From JANMJD01 sp963828405 (GTDB lineage: Bacteria; Actinomycetota; Acidimicrobiia; Acidimicrobiales; Ilumatobacteraceae), in the NCBI GenBank assembly GCA_963828405.1, contig CAWHEG010000031.1, forward strand, positions 3,504,028-3,568,027: 64,000 nt of DNA, written 5' to 3'. Shown here in pieces: positions 10,579 to 20,017 of the stretch (position 1 is its first letter; every line of letters begins with the position of its first letter). The position numbers were made by a program, and so were the translations under genes. Under the pieces are notes generated by a model that ran no database searches, was not told where the DNA came from, and was given only the letters and a program-made list of their open reading frames with translations.

Positions 10579-11586
10579 TCAGGCATGCCGGTCGGCTCCC
10601 GGCCGCACGTCGGGCGGCCGGGGGAGGCTGGCCCCGGGTGTGCCACCGGCGCGTTCGTACGCAGCCACGATGTCGGCGACGATGCGGTGACGGACGACGT
10701 CGGACGACGAGAGGTGGACGAACGTCAGCCCTTCGATGCCGGCGAGGATCGGCTCGAGGGCGTTCAATCCGCTGCGAACTCCGGGGACGTCGACCTGGGT
10801 CGTGTCGCCGGTGATCACCACCCGCGAGCCGAACCCGATGCGGGTGAGGAACATCTTCATCTGCTCGGGCGTCGTGTTCTGCGCCTCGTCGAGGATGATG
10901 AAGCTGTTGTTCAGCGTGCGCCCGCGCATGAACGCCAGCGGCGCCACCTCGACGGTCTGGCGTTCGATCAGCTTCTGCGTCGCCTCGGGTTCGAGCATGT
11001 CGTAGAGGGCGTCGTAGAGCGGACGCAGGTACGGGTCGATCTTGGCCATCAGATCACCGGGCAGGAAGCCGAGCCGTTCACCCGCCTCGACGGCCGGGCG
11101 GGTGAGGATGATCCGCTGCACCTGCTTGGACTGCAGCGCCTGCACGGCCATCGCCACCGCCAGCCAGCTCTTGCCCGTGCCGGCAGGGCCGAGGCCGAAG
11201 GTGATGACGTTGTGGCGGATGGCGTCGATGTAGCGCTTCTGGCCGGCGGTCTTGGGCCTGATGGCGCGTCCCTTGGCGCCCTTCATCACCTCGTCGGTGA
11301 GCACCTTGCTCGGCTGCTCGTCGGCCCGGAGCATGTCGATCGAACGCTCCAGGCTGCGGTCGTCGAGGTCGTGACCGTGCTCGAGCAGGGCGATCAGCTC
11401 CTCGAACAGGTGCCCGGCCTGGTCGGCCTGCTCACCGGCGATCGAGATCTCGTTGCCACGGACCTGGATGTCGGCGGCGGGGAAGGCGGCCTCGATCCGG
11501 CGGAGGTGTTCGTCGCGATGACCGAGGAGGCGGGCCATCAGGTGATTCGCGGCGACGACGCGTACGCCTGTCGGCGTGGAGGTCAT
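10579..11586 (-). CDS. phoH: PhoH-like ATPase
   Basis: The 335-residue protein has a Walker A loop at 133-140 (GPAGTGKS), a Walker B ILDEAQN segment and the family stretch T-R-I-G-F-G-S-R-V-V-I-T-G-D. It also has an N-terminal KH-like region. PhoH-like ATPases are tied to RNA metabolism and commonly precede ybeY. It heads a four-gene operon transcribed leftward; its promoter must lie in the 272-base region shared with the divergent GGDEF-EAL gene. Confidence 0.93.
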   Translation of the reverse strand: MTSTPTGVRVVAANHLMARLLGHRDEHLRRIEAAFPAADIQVRGNEISIAGEQADQAGHLFEELIALLEHGHDLDDRSLERSIDMLRADEQPSKVLTDEVMKGAKGRAIRPKTAGQKRYIDAIRHNVITFGLGPAGTGKSWLAVAMAVQALQSKQVQRIILTRPAVEAGERLGFLPGDLMAKIDPYLRPLYDALYDMLEPEATQKLIERQTVEVAPLAFMRGRTLNNSFIILDEAQNTTPEQMKMFLTRIGFGSRVVITGDTTQVDVPGVRSGLNALEPILAGIEGLTFVHLSSSDVVRHRIVADIVAAYERAGGTPGASLPRPPDVRPGADRHA

Positions 11587-11858
11587 GCAGTTCCCCTGCG
11601 ATGTTCGAGCACATCACCACGGTAGCGGTCGATCACGGTGCACGACGCGATCATTCCGGCCTCGGCGACGTGGCGATCCGAATCTGCAAGCATCACAGAA
11701 CGGCCGATCTACACCACGGATAGCGACCTATCGTGATGAACCAGTGGCCAAATGACGTGTCAAGATAGGCAAAGCGACCTATTTTGGTCCGAGGTGGTAG
11801 ATCGACAGCGCTGGGCCGGACACACTGAGCGAACTGTTTAGTCTCGCTAGAGGAGATC
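11587..11858. promoter_or_regulatory. Divergent leader with a repeated AGCGACCTAT element upstream of the GGDEF-EAL gene
   Basis: The 272-base region between phoH and the GGDEF-EAL gene is richer in A and T than its surroundings. The 10-mer AGCGACCTAT occurs twice, at 11722-11731 and 11773-11782, 51 bases apart (about five DNA turns). Each copy ends an inverted repeat: GATAG-CGAC-CTATC at 11720-11733, and ATAGG-CAAAGCGA-CCTAT near 11765-11782. AGAGGAG at 11849-11855 is the ribosome site for ATG 11859. Paired operator sites or an RNA leader are both possible. The consensus of the c-di-GMP-I riboswitch is not convincingly present. Confidence 0.4.
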
Positions 11859-14208
11859 ATGCCGATTCGGCTACGGACCGTGGGGGGGGCGCTTTCCGGC
11901 TCGATGCGCTCCGTGCACACGCCCGCGATCCTCCGCTGGTACCTGTTCCTCGGCGCGACCCTTGTCTCCGTGCACATCTTCAGCGCCAGCGAGACACTGC
12001 GCAACGGAGTGTACCTCGCCGAGATCGCCCTGATGATCCCGGTGATCGCCGTCGGCAGGCTGCTCCACCGGCCCTCGATGTCGATCTGCGTGACGATGTC
12101 GATGGCCGCCGCCTGCTTCCTGGCTGCCGAGATCCTCGCCCAGACGACGACGCCCGCCAACGCCGGCAGCCTGACCGGAATCACCGACGTCGTGCCCCGG
12201 ATCGCCGGCCAGCTGTGCTTCATCGCCTGCCTCGTCGCCATCGCCAATGCCCGTCATGGCCGTCATCTGCGGGGACTGGTCGGCGACGCCCTGATCGTGG
12301 CGATCGGCGCGTGGCTCGTGTCGTGGGTGACGATGATCGATCCCCTGTTGGAGAACTCGACGGATCATGCCCTCACGACCCTGGCCCGCGGTCTCTCGCA
12401 GCCGCTCGGCGTCGTGATGATCTTCCTGCTCGTGATGGTGCTCCTCGCCGACACGTTCCGTACGACGGCGGTGTGGCTGGTCGTCGCCGCGAGCACGGCG
12501 ATGATCGCCGGCGACGTCGGCTACGCGGCGATGACCGCCGGTCACCTCCACCGCGGAACGACGACGTTCGACACGCTCTACATGACCTCCTACGTCCTCG
12601 CCGGCGCCCTCTTCCTCCATCCGACCAGCGCGCACCCTGGACTCGCTGGTCCCGATCGGCCGCACCCGGGGGCCGGTCGGGCGTGTGTGGCTCACCAGTC
12701 TGTCGATGCTCATCCCGGCCGTCGTCCTGGCCGCGGCGTCTTCCCGCTCCTCCTCCGACCGGGTCACCCGTCTCGTCTCGGCGCTGCTGATGATCGGCGC
12801 GGTCAGCGGCCGGATCTACGAGGCACTGCGATCCAGCGCCGCCGCCCACCAGAATCTGCTGAACAGCGCCCAGCACGACACCCTCACCGGACTGCCCAAC
12901 CGGCAACTCGTCGTCGAGCGGATCACGGCCGCGTTGCGCGACTCGTGGTCGAAACACACGCGGCCGGCCGTGCTGTTCATCGACATCGACCGCTTCAAGA
13001 TCATCAACGACAGCCTCGGCCACGTCGTCGGCGACGAGATCCTGCGGATCATCGCCCGTCGCCTACAGGCGACGCTGCCCGAGGGCGTCACGCTCGGGCG
13101 CAGCTCGGGCGACGAGTTCATCGCCCTCGATCCGAACGTCCGCACCTCCGACGAGGCGTTGCCGCTGGCCGACCGGGTGCTCACCGCGTTCCACGAACCG
13201 TTCCACCTGCCCTCCACCGGGGACATGTACGTGTCGGCATCGGTCGGGGTGGCAGTCGCCGAGGCCGGCGGGCGGACCACCGCCCAGGAACTGCTGCGCA
13301 ACGCGGCGACGGCGATGCACCAGGCCAAGGATGTCGGGCGCAACAGCCTGTCGGTGTTCGACGAGTCGATGTACCAGCAGGTCACCAAGCGCCTCCACCG
13401 CGAGTCGGGCCTGCACCGGGCGCTCGAACGCCGCGAGATCACCCTGGCCTACCAGCCGATCGTCGATCTGTCCTGCGGTGAGCTGGTCGGCTTCGAGGCC
13501 CTGATGCGCTGGCGGCTGCCCGACGGCACGATGGTCCCGCCGGCCGAGTTCATCCCGATCGCCGAGGAGACCGGCCTGATCCTCCCCCTGGGTGCGTGGG
13601 CCCTGCTCGAGGCGCTGACCCAGCTGCGGATGTGGATCGACGCCCGCGTCTGCTCACCGTTGACCTCGATGTCGGTGAACGTGTCGCCGCGCCAACTGCG
13701 CGACCCGTCGTTCGTCTCGGTGGTCGGCGAGGCCCTGCGCCGCTCGAACGTGCCGGCCGATCGCCTGTGGCTCGAGGTGACCGAGAGCGTGATGATCATC
13801 GACCCCGACCAGGCCTCGGCGATGTTCCACCGGCTGCGGGCCACCGGCGCCCACCTGAGCATCGACGACTTCGGCACCGGCTACTCGTCGCTCAGCCTGC
13901 TGCGCCGGTTCCCGCTCCAGCGCATCAAGATCGACCAGTCATTCGTCGCCAACGTCGCCGACGACGACAACGCCCGTTCGCTGGTGAGAACGATCCTGGC
14001 GATGGCCGAGTCGCTGGGTCTCGACGCCGTGGCCGAAGGGGTGGAGAACATCCACCAGTTCCATGCGCTGCGCGCCCTCGGCTGCCGACGAGCCCAGGGT
14101 TACCTGTTCAGCCGCCCGGTACCACCCGAAGCCGTGATCCCGAGCACACCGGGCGTCCCCTACGGGGGCCACCACCCCAGCAGGCCGGCTGCCGCGCTCT
14201 GGCCCTGA
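11859..14208 (+). pseudogene. Membrane GGDEF-EAL c-di-GMP signalling protein, frame broken near 12.63 kb
   Basis: The first frame (from ATG 11859) encodes about 260 residues of repeated membrane helices. The conserved sequence continues in the +1 frame after roughly 12626-12640, as if one base were inserted; correcting it gives about 782 residues. The second frame encodes a GGDEF domain whose signature is S-G-D-E-F, then an EAL domain with GFEALMRW, SVNVSPRQL, LEVTESVM, IDDFGTGYSSL, IKIDQSF and AEGVE. All EAL metal and catalytic positions look intact, so phosphodiesterase activity is plausible, while the Gly-to-Ser change may weaken cyclase activity. A read error or recent mutation could explain the break. 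Confidence 0.82.
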
Positions 14209-14300
14209 CCGGCGACCGACGCGCTGAACAGGAATCCCTGGCGCAGCTCGCCATCGAGCGGCTTTGATGCCAAGATCTCCCGCCGAGAGTGAGGAGCCCC

Positions 14301-14837
14301 GTGTCGGATTCGATCCAAACCACCACCGCTTGGCTGTCTGCCGACGAGTTGAACACCATCCGGGCGAGCGTGCCGATCGTCTACGTCGAGGCCGTGCCGG
14401 TGAGGCTGGACGAGCTCGGCCAGATCACCCACGTCGGGCTGCTGCTGCGAATGACCCCCGACGGTGCGATCCATCGCGCCGTCGTCTCGGGCCGCGTGCT
14501 CTTCGGTGAGCGCCTGCGCGACGCCCTCGTGCGCCACCTGGAGAAGGATCTCGGACCGGTCGCCCTCCCCCAGATCCCCCCGGCGCCCGCCCCGTTCACC
14601 GTCGCCGAGTACTTCCCCGACCCATTGACGTCGGGACTCCACGATCCCCGCCAGCACGCCGTCAGCCTCGCCTACCTCGTCCCCGTCGTCGGCGACTGCC
14701 GCCCGAGTCAGCAGTCGCTCGACCTGGTGTGGCTCACGCCGGCCGAGGTGTGCCGCGACGACGTGCGCCGCGAGCTCACCGTCGGGCACGACCGCCTCGT
14801 GCGCCTCGCCCTCGCCCACGCCGGCAACCTGCCCTGA
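14301..14837 (+). CDS. DUF4916 family Nudix-fold protein
   Basis: The chosen start is GTG 14301 with GAGGAG just upstream, giving 178 residues. The N-terminus W-L-S-A-D-E-L-x-x-I-R-x-x-V-P-I-V-Y-V is typical of actinobacterial DUF4916 proteins. A Nudix box is recognisable (G-x5-E-x7-R-x-L-x3-L-G within GRVLFGERLRDALVRHLEKD), but the Glu-Glu pair that binds metal in true Nudix hydrolases reads Lys-Asp. Catalysis on a nucleoside diphosphate is therefore uncertain. It stands alone between the signalling gene and an amidohydrolase. Confidence 0.75.
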   Translation: MSDSIQTTTAWLSADELNTIRASVPIVYVEAVPVRLDELGQITHVGLLLRMTPDGAIHRAVVSGRVLFGERLRDALVRHLEKDLGPVALPQIPPAPAPFTVAEYFPDPLTSGLHDPRQHAVSLAYLVPVVGDCRPSQQSLDLVWLTPAEVCRDDVRRELTVGHDRLVRLALAHAGNLP

Positions 14838-14936
14838 CCAGGGCCCATCGCCTCCCCGAGCTCTGCCGGCGTCCCCGTCGACAGCACTCCGGTCGACGGA
14901 TCGTCGGACAAACCCTCACAGGTACGCTCGACCTCG

Positions 14937-16346
14937 ATGTCCACGCCGACCGCCCCCCACGCCCATGACGAGGGCCGCCGTCCAGCGCCTGCCGATCTCC
15001 TCGTCAGGAACGCCGAGCTCGTCGCCACGATGGACCGGGACGATCGCGAGCTGAGCGGCGGCTGGGTGGCGATCACCGGCGGCATGATCACCGCCGTCGG
15101 CGCCTCGCACGAGGTGCCGCCCGATGCCCGGCGCACACTGCACGCCGACGGCTGCCTGGTCACCCCCGGGCTGATCAACACCCATCACCACCTGTACCAG
15201 AACCTGACCCGGGCGTACCCGCCGATGACCGCTGCCCCCCTGTTCGGATGGCTGCAGACGCTCTACCCGCTGTGGCGCGCTCTCGACGAGGAGGCGGTCC
15301 ACGTGAGCACGTGGGTCGGCCTGGCCGAGCTGGCGCTGTCGGGGTGCACGACGTCGAGCGACCACCACTACGTGCACCCCGTGACCGGAGGCGACCTGCT
15401 CGGCGCGTCGATCGCCGCCGCCGGCGACATCGGCCTGCGCTTCCACCCGACCCGGGGTTCGATGTCGCTGTCGGTCAAGGACGGCGGGCTGCCCCCCGAC
15501 GATGTCGTTCAGGACGACGACGAGATCCTCGCCGCCTGCGAGACCCAGGTCGCCCGCCACCACGACCGGTCGCACGGTGCGATGATCCGCGTCGCCCTGG
15601 CGCCCTGCTCGCCGTTCAGCGTCACGACCTCGTTGATGGAGCGCTCGGCCGAGCTGGCCGACCGGCTGGACGTCCGGCTGCACACCCACCTGGCCGAGAA
15701 CTCCGAGGACGACGACTACTCGCTCGCCCGCTTCGGATGCCGGCCCGTGGAGTACTTCGAGCAGGTCGGATGGTGCACCGATCGCACGTGGGTCGCCCAC
15801 TGCGTGATGCCGTCGCCCGACGAGATCCGTCGACTGGGCGCCGCCGGTGTCGGTGTCGCCCACTGTCCGAGCTCCAACATGATCCTGTCGTCGGGCATCG
15901 CGCCGATCGTCGATCTACGCGCCGCCGGGGTCAAGGTGGGCATCGGAGTCGACGGCTCCTCATCGGCCGACTCGGCGTCGATGTGGCTCGAATCGCGCCA
16001 GACGATGCTGCTCGCCAAGCTGCGCAGCGGCGCCGCGGCGGGCACGGCGCGCATGGCGCTGGAATGCGCCACGCTGGGCGGCGCCGGCTGCCTCGGGCGC
16101 GAGGACGAGATCGGCGTGCTCCAGGTCGGGGCGGCGGGCGATCTCGTGGCCTGGAAGCTCGAGGGGCCCGCCTTCGCCGGGGCGATCGCCGATCCTATCG
16201 AGGCGTGGCTGCGCTGCGGACCGATCGGGGCCCATCACACCGTGGTCGCCGGGCGGCCGATCGTCGAATCGGGCGTGCTCACCCATCCGGCACTCGCCGC
16301 GATGCTCGCCGACCACCGCCGGATCAGCGCACGGATCCAGGGCTGA
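14937..16346 (+). CDS. Amidohydrolase, 8-oxoguanine deaminase-like
   Basis: The 469-residue protein belongs to the metal-dependent amidohydrolases of the TrzN/AtzB/guanine deaminase group. Metal ligands are seen in INTHHHLYQNLTRA, HTHLAEN, VAHCV and GVDGSSSADS. The stretch PLFGWLQTLYPLWRALDEEAV is characteristic of 8-oxoguanine deaminase, which turns 8-oxoguanine into urate. A related purine or triazine aminohydrolase role cannot be excluded. The ATG at 14937 is used; it is a single gene convergent with the M24 peptidase. Confidence 0.85.
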   Translation: MSTPTAPHAHDEGRRPAPADLLVRNAELVATMDRDDRELSGGWVAITGGMITAVGASHEVPPDARRTLHADGCLVTPGLINTHHHLYQNLTRAYPPMTAAPLFGWLQTLYPLWRALDEEAVHVSTWVGLAELALSGCTTSSDHHYVHPVTGGDLLGASIAAAGDIGLRFHPTRGSMSLSVKDGGLPPDDVVQDDDEILAACETQVARHHDRSHGAMIRVALAPCSPFSVTTSLMERSAELADRLDVRLHTHLAENSEDDDYSLARFGCRPVEYFEQVGWCTDRTWVAHCVMPSPDEIRRLGAAGVGVAHCPSSNMILSSGIAPIVDLRAAGVKVGIGVDGSSSADSASMWLESRQTMLLAKLRSGAAAGTARMALECATLGGAGCLGREDEIGVLQVGAAGDLVAWKLEGPAFAGAIADPIEAWLRCGPIGAHHTVVAGRPIVESGVLTHPALAAMLADHRRISARIQG

Positions 16347-16368
16347 CCCATCCGGGACGACGTCGGCC

Positions 16369-17625
16369 TCAGCCGATGCGGATCGGCGACGGGATCGACC
16401 CGGTCAGGTTCTCGGGCCCATCGGCGGTGATGTGGATGTCGTCCTCGAGGCGGATGCCGCCGAAGCCGCGCAGCCCATCGGCCATCGCCCAGTTGATCGC
16501 CTCGGCATGGCGTGTCCGCACGTCGGGGGCGTCGAGCAGCGCTCCGATGAAGTAGACCCCGGGCTCGACGCTGGTGATCATCCCGACCTCGAGCGGGCGG
16601 TCGGTACGCAGGTAGCGCAGCTGAGGGTGCTGGCTCCGTTCCCGCCCGGCCGGGTACCCGCCGGCGTCGTGGACCGTGATGCCGATCAGGTGCCCGAGGC
16701 CGTGGGGGAAGAAGACGGCGACCGCCCCCGAGGAGATCAGCTCGTCGATCCCGCCGCGCAGCAGCCCGAGTTCGATCAGGCCCGACCCGATCGTGTGCGC
16801 CGCGCCGAGGTGGACCTCGCGCCACTCGACGCCGGGCCGGCAGCGGTCGACGGCGACCTCGTGGGTGCGCCGGACCAGCTCCCAGAGGAACCGTTGGACA
16901 TCGGTCGGCTCGGCGCCGACCACCATCGTGCGCGTCACATCGCTGGCGTAGCCGTCGCACGCCGCCCCGGCGTCGATCAGCAGCAGCTCGCCCGGTCGGA
17001 TCACCCGCTCCGTCGGCATGAAGTGGAGCACCGCCCCGTTGGGACCGCCGGCGACGATCGAGTCGTAGGCGGTGCGGGCGGCTCCGGCGCGGAAGAACTC
17101 AGCCTCCATCCCGATCTGCACCTCGCGTTCGCTCATCCCGGCGCCGACCTGGTCGAACACCCAGTGGTATCCCCGCCGCGTGAACGAGGCGGCACGGCGG
17201 AGGGCGTCGAGCTCCGCCTCGTCCTTGTGGATCCGGGTCTCGGCGATCGCCGGGGCGAGCGACGATTCGCCCCCGGCACCGGCGCGCCGGACGCGCCGCC
17301 GACCGCGTCGGACGATCCACTCGTCGAGCTGATCGAGCGGCTCGCCGATCGGTTCGGGGGCCTGCTCCCAGACCAGCTCGTCGGCCGTCAGCCTGGGGGT
17401 GAACATCTGCCACTCACCGTTCGCCGCGTCGAAGGCGAGCACCCCGTCGGGCACGTCACAGCCGGCGAGGTAGCGGTGGTCGGGGTGGGGGACGAACGGG
17501 TGGTACTGATCGCTGCCCTCGATCGGCGCCGGGCGGCCGGCATGGACGAGGACGATCTCGTCGGCCAGCCCCCACTTCGCCGCCACACGGTTGCGCCGGC
17601 GCTCGAGATGGTCGGGTGGTGTCAC
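16369..17625 (-). CDS. M24 family Xaa-Pro aminopeptidase/dipeptidase
   Basis: The 418-residue protein starts at GTG 17625 (V-T-P-P-D-H-L), a start that fits related proteins, although the GGGGGA just before it is too close to be a normal ribosome site. The C-terminal pita-bread fold holds metal ligands in LIDAGAACDGYASDVTRT (two Asp), FFPHGLGHLIG (His), TSVEPGVYF (Glu) and GIRLEDD (Glu). The N-terminal creatinase-like domain is short. It should release N-terminal residues before proline or cleave Xaa-Pro dipeptides in the cytoplasm. It follows the bkd genes on the same strand. Confidence 0.88.
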   Translation of the reverse strand: MTPPDHLERRRNRVAAKWGLADEIVLVHAGRPAPIEGSDQYHPFVPHPDHRYLAGCDVPDGVLAFDAANGEWQMFTPRLTADELVWEQAPEPIGEPLDQLDEWIVRRGRRRVRRAGAGGESSLAPAIAETRIHKDEAELDALRRAASFTRRGYHWVFDQVGAGMSEREVQIGMEAEFFRAGAARTAYDSIVAGGPNGAVLHFMPTERVIRPGELLLIDAGAACDGYASDVTRTMVVGAEPTDVQRFLWELVRRTHEVAVDRCRPGVEWREVHLGAAHTIGSGLIELGLLRGGIDELISSGAVAVFFPHGLGHLIGITVHDAGGYPAGRERSQHPQLRYLRTDRPLEVGMITSVEPGVYFIGALLDAPDVRTRHAEAINWAMADGLRGFGGIRLEDDIHITADGPENLTGSIPSPIRIG

Positions 17626-17678
17626 TCCCCCGACGATACGGCTCCCGCCGGCCGCGGGTGGGCGGCGTCGGCGATTCG

Positions 17679-18967
17679 TCACCCCGTCGGGGCCGGTGGT
17701 GGCAGAAACGGTGGTTGCAGAAACAGCAGTGAGGGCTCCTCGAGCAGGTTCTTGATCCGGGCGATGAACGTCGCCGCGTCGTAGCCGTCGACGATGCGAT
17801 GGTCGAAGCTCGACGAGAGGTTCATCATCGTGCGGGCGACGAACGACGATCCGTCCCACACCGGCCGGGTCTGCATCTTGTTGACCCCGACGATGGCCAC
17901 CTCGGGTCGGTTGATGATCGGCGTCGTGACCAGGCCGCCGAGCGCACCGAGCGAGGTGATCGTGATCGTCGACCCGGTCAGTTCGTCACGGCTCGCCGTC
18001 CCCTCCCGGGCCGCCGTGGTCACCCGCGACAGTTCGGCCGCCGAGCTCCACAGATCGAGCGATTGGGCCGTCGTGGAGCACCGGGACGATCAGCCCGGAC
18101 GGGGTCTGCGTGGCGATGCCGATGTGGACTGCCGCGTGCTTCGTCAGCACCTGCGGTTCGCTCCGATCGTCGAACGTGGCGTTGATCTGCGGGTGGTCGG
18201 CGACGGCGAGGACGATCGAGCGCACGAGGAACGCCAGTACGGTCAATCGGGGTTGACCGGGATACAGATCGGTCAACGACCGGCGCAGTCGCTCGAGTTG
18301 TGTGACGTCGACCTCGTCGACATAGGTGATGTGCGGGACGCTCAGCGCCTCGGTCATCCGCGAGGCGATCCTGCGGCGTAGCCCGATGATCGGGAAGGGC
18401 GCGTCCGCCGGCACCGGTGCCGCCCCCGGTGTCGGCATCTGTGTCGGTGTCGGCGACGGGAGAGCCGTCGGCGCTGGTCGGGCGGGTCGCGCCGCCGATG
18501 GCCGGCCGGTGATGAGGTGGTCGTCGAGGTCCTCGTGGCTGATCCGGCCGTGCGCGCCGCAGGGCACGACATCGGCGAGATCGATGCCGAGGCGCCGCGC
18601 CCGCTGGCGCACGGACGGGGCCGCGGTGACGGGGACGTCGTGACGGCCCACCACCGGCGCCGGCTCGACCTCGGCGGGCACGAGACCCGGGGCCGCGACC
18701 GCGACGACGGCGGGAGGCGCGGCGCCCCCCGTCTCGATCCCGACGAAGTCGCCCCCGACGGCGAGCACGTCGCCGGGTTCGCCGGTCAGGAAGGCGACGG
18801 TCCCGGCCACCGGCGCGTAGATCTCGACCGTGGCCTTGTCGGTGAGCACCTCGGCGATGATCGTGTCGGGGGTGACCGCGTCGCCGACGCGCGACGTGCC
18901 ACGCCACCAGCTCCGCCTCGGCGATGCCCTCGCCGACATCGGGCAGGCGGACGACGTGAACGCTCAT
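17679..18967 (-). pseudogene. bkdC: Branched-chain 2-oxoacid dehydrogenase E2 (lipoamide acyltransferase), two frame breaks
   Basis: Reading from ATG 18967 (AGAGG six bases upstream), conserved E2 sequence is found in three successive frames. Removing one base near 18890 and one near 18068 gives 428 residues. The lipoyl domain has LPDVGEGIAEAELVAWHV and the lipoyl Lys in TDKATVEI; a peripheral subunit-binding domain (RQRARRLGIDLADV) and a Pro-rich linker follow; the catalytic domain ends with FDHRIVDGYDAATF. E2 transfers acyl groups from E1 to CoA. Every key residue is intact, which argues against old decay. It is the third gene of the bkd operon, ten bases after E1 beta. Confidence 0.85.
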
Positions 18968-18977
18968 CGGCGGCCTC

Positions 18978-20015
18978 TCATCGGGCATCATCGCTCATCG
19001 GGTCGCCATGGGTCGCGCGCATCGCCGCCGCCAGTCGTGCCGGACCGGGGAAGTAGTTCCACTCGTGGGCATGCGGGTACGGGGTGTCCCACCCGGTGAC
19101 CCGGGCGATCGGAGCCTCGAGCGACCACAGGGCGTGCTCCTGCACCAGCGCGCACAGCTCGGCGCCGAAGCCGGAGGTGAGGGTTGCCTCGTGGGCGACG
19201 ACGCAACGACCGGTCTTGCGCACCGACTCGACGATCGTGTCGAGGTCGAGCGGCACGAGGCTGCGCAGATCGATGATCTCGGCGTCGATCCCGGCCTCGA
19301 GCGGCGGCCGCCTCGGCGACGTGGACCAGCGTGCCGTACGTCAGCACGGTCAGGTCGCCCCCGGCGCGGTGAACCCGGGCGACACCGAGGGGCACGGTGT
19401 AGTGCCCGTCGGGCACCTCGCCGAGCGGGATGCGCCGACCACGGCACGATCGCCCGTTCGTGGTGACCGTCGAACGGTCCGTTGTAGAGGCGCTTCGGTT
19501 CGAGGAAGATCACCGGGTCGTCGTCCTCGATCGAGGCGATGAGCAGGCCCTTGGCGTCGTAGGGGTTCGACGGGATGACGGTCTTCAGGCCGGCGACGTG
19601 GGTGAAGATCGCCTCGGGGCTCTGCGAGTGGGTCTGACCGCCGAAGATCCCGCCACCGGTCGGCATGCGGATCGTGATCGGAGCGCGTGAACTCGCCGGC
19701 CGAGCGGTGACGGAGCCGGGCCGCCTCGGAGACGATCTGGTCGTATGCCGGATAGACGTAGTCGGCGAACTGGATCTCGACGCACGGGCGCAGTCCGTAG
19801 GCAGCCATGCCGATCGCCGCGCCGACGATCGCACTCTCGTTGATCGGTGCGTCGAAGCAGCGCTGCTCGCCGAATCGCTGCTGCAGGCCCTGGGTGCAGC
19901 GGAACACCCCGCCGAAGTAGCCGACATCCTCGCCGAACACGACGACCCGCTCGTCGCGCTCCATCGCGACCGCCTGGGCGTCGCGGATCGCCTCGACCAT
20001 CGTCATCCGGGGCAT
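18978..20015 (-). pseudogene. bkdB: Branched-chain 2-oxoacid dehydrogenase E1 beta subunit, three frame breaks
   Basis: ATG 20015 lies two bases after the E1 alpha stop. The conserved start MVEAIRDAQAVAM, the GEDVGYFGGVFR cofactor segment and the HEWNYFP end are all present but spread over different frames. Removing one base near 19685, 19427 and 19303 restores a single 344-residue frame, the normal length. E1 beta pairs with E1 alpha to decarboxylate branched-chain 2-oxo acids, supplying starters for branched fatty acids in many actinobacteria. The protein sequence is well kept between breaks, so the frame damage is recent or an artefact. Confidence 0.85.
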
Positions 20016-20017
20016 CG

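Noticed and set aside
9975..10646. A longer YbeY with a 223-residue frame
   Set aside because: The extra N-terminal part overlaps phoH, is low in complexity and exceeds the family length.
11690..11858. A c-di-GMP riboswitch before the GGDEF-EAL gene
   Set aside because: GGCAAAGCG resembles part of the c-di-GMP-I consensus, but the second conserved helix and tetraloop receptor could not be found, so only the repeats are reported.
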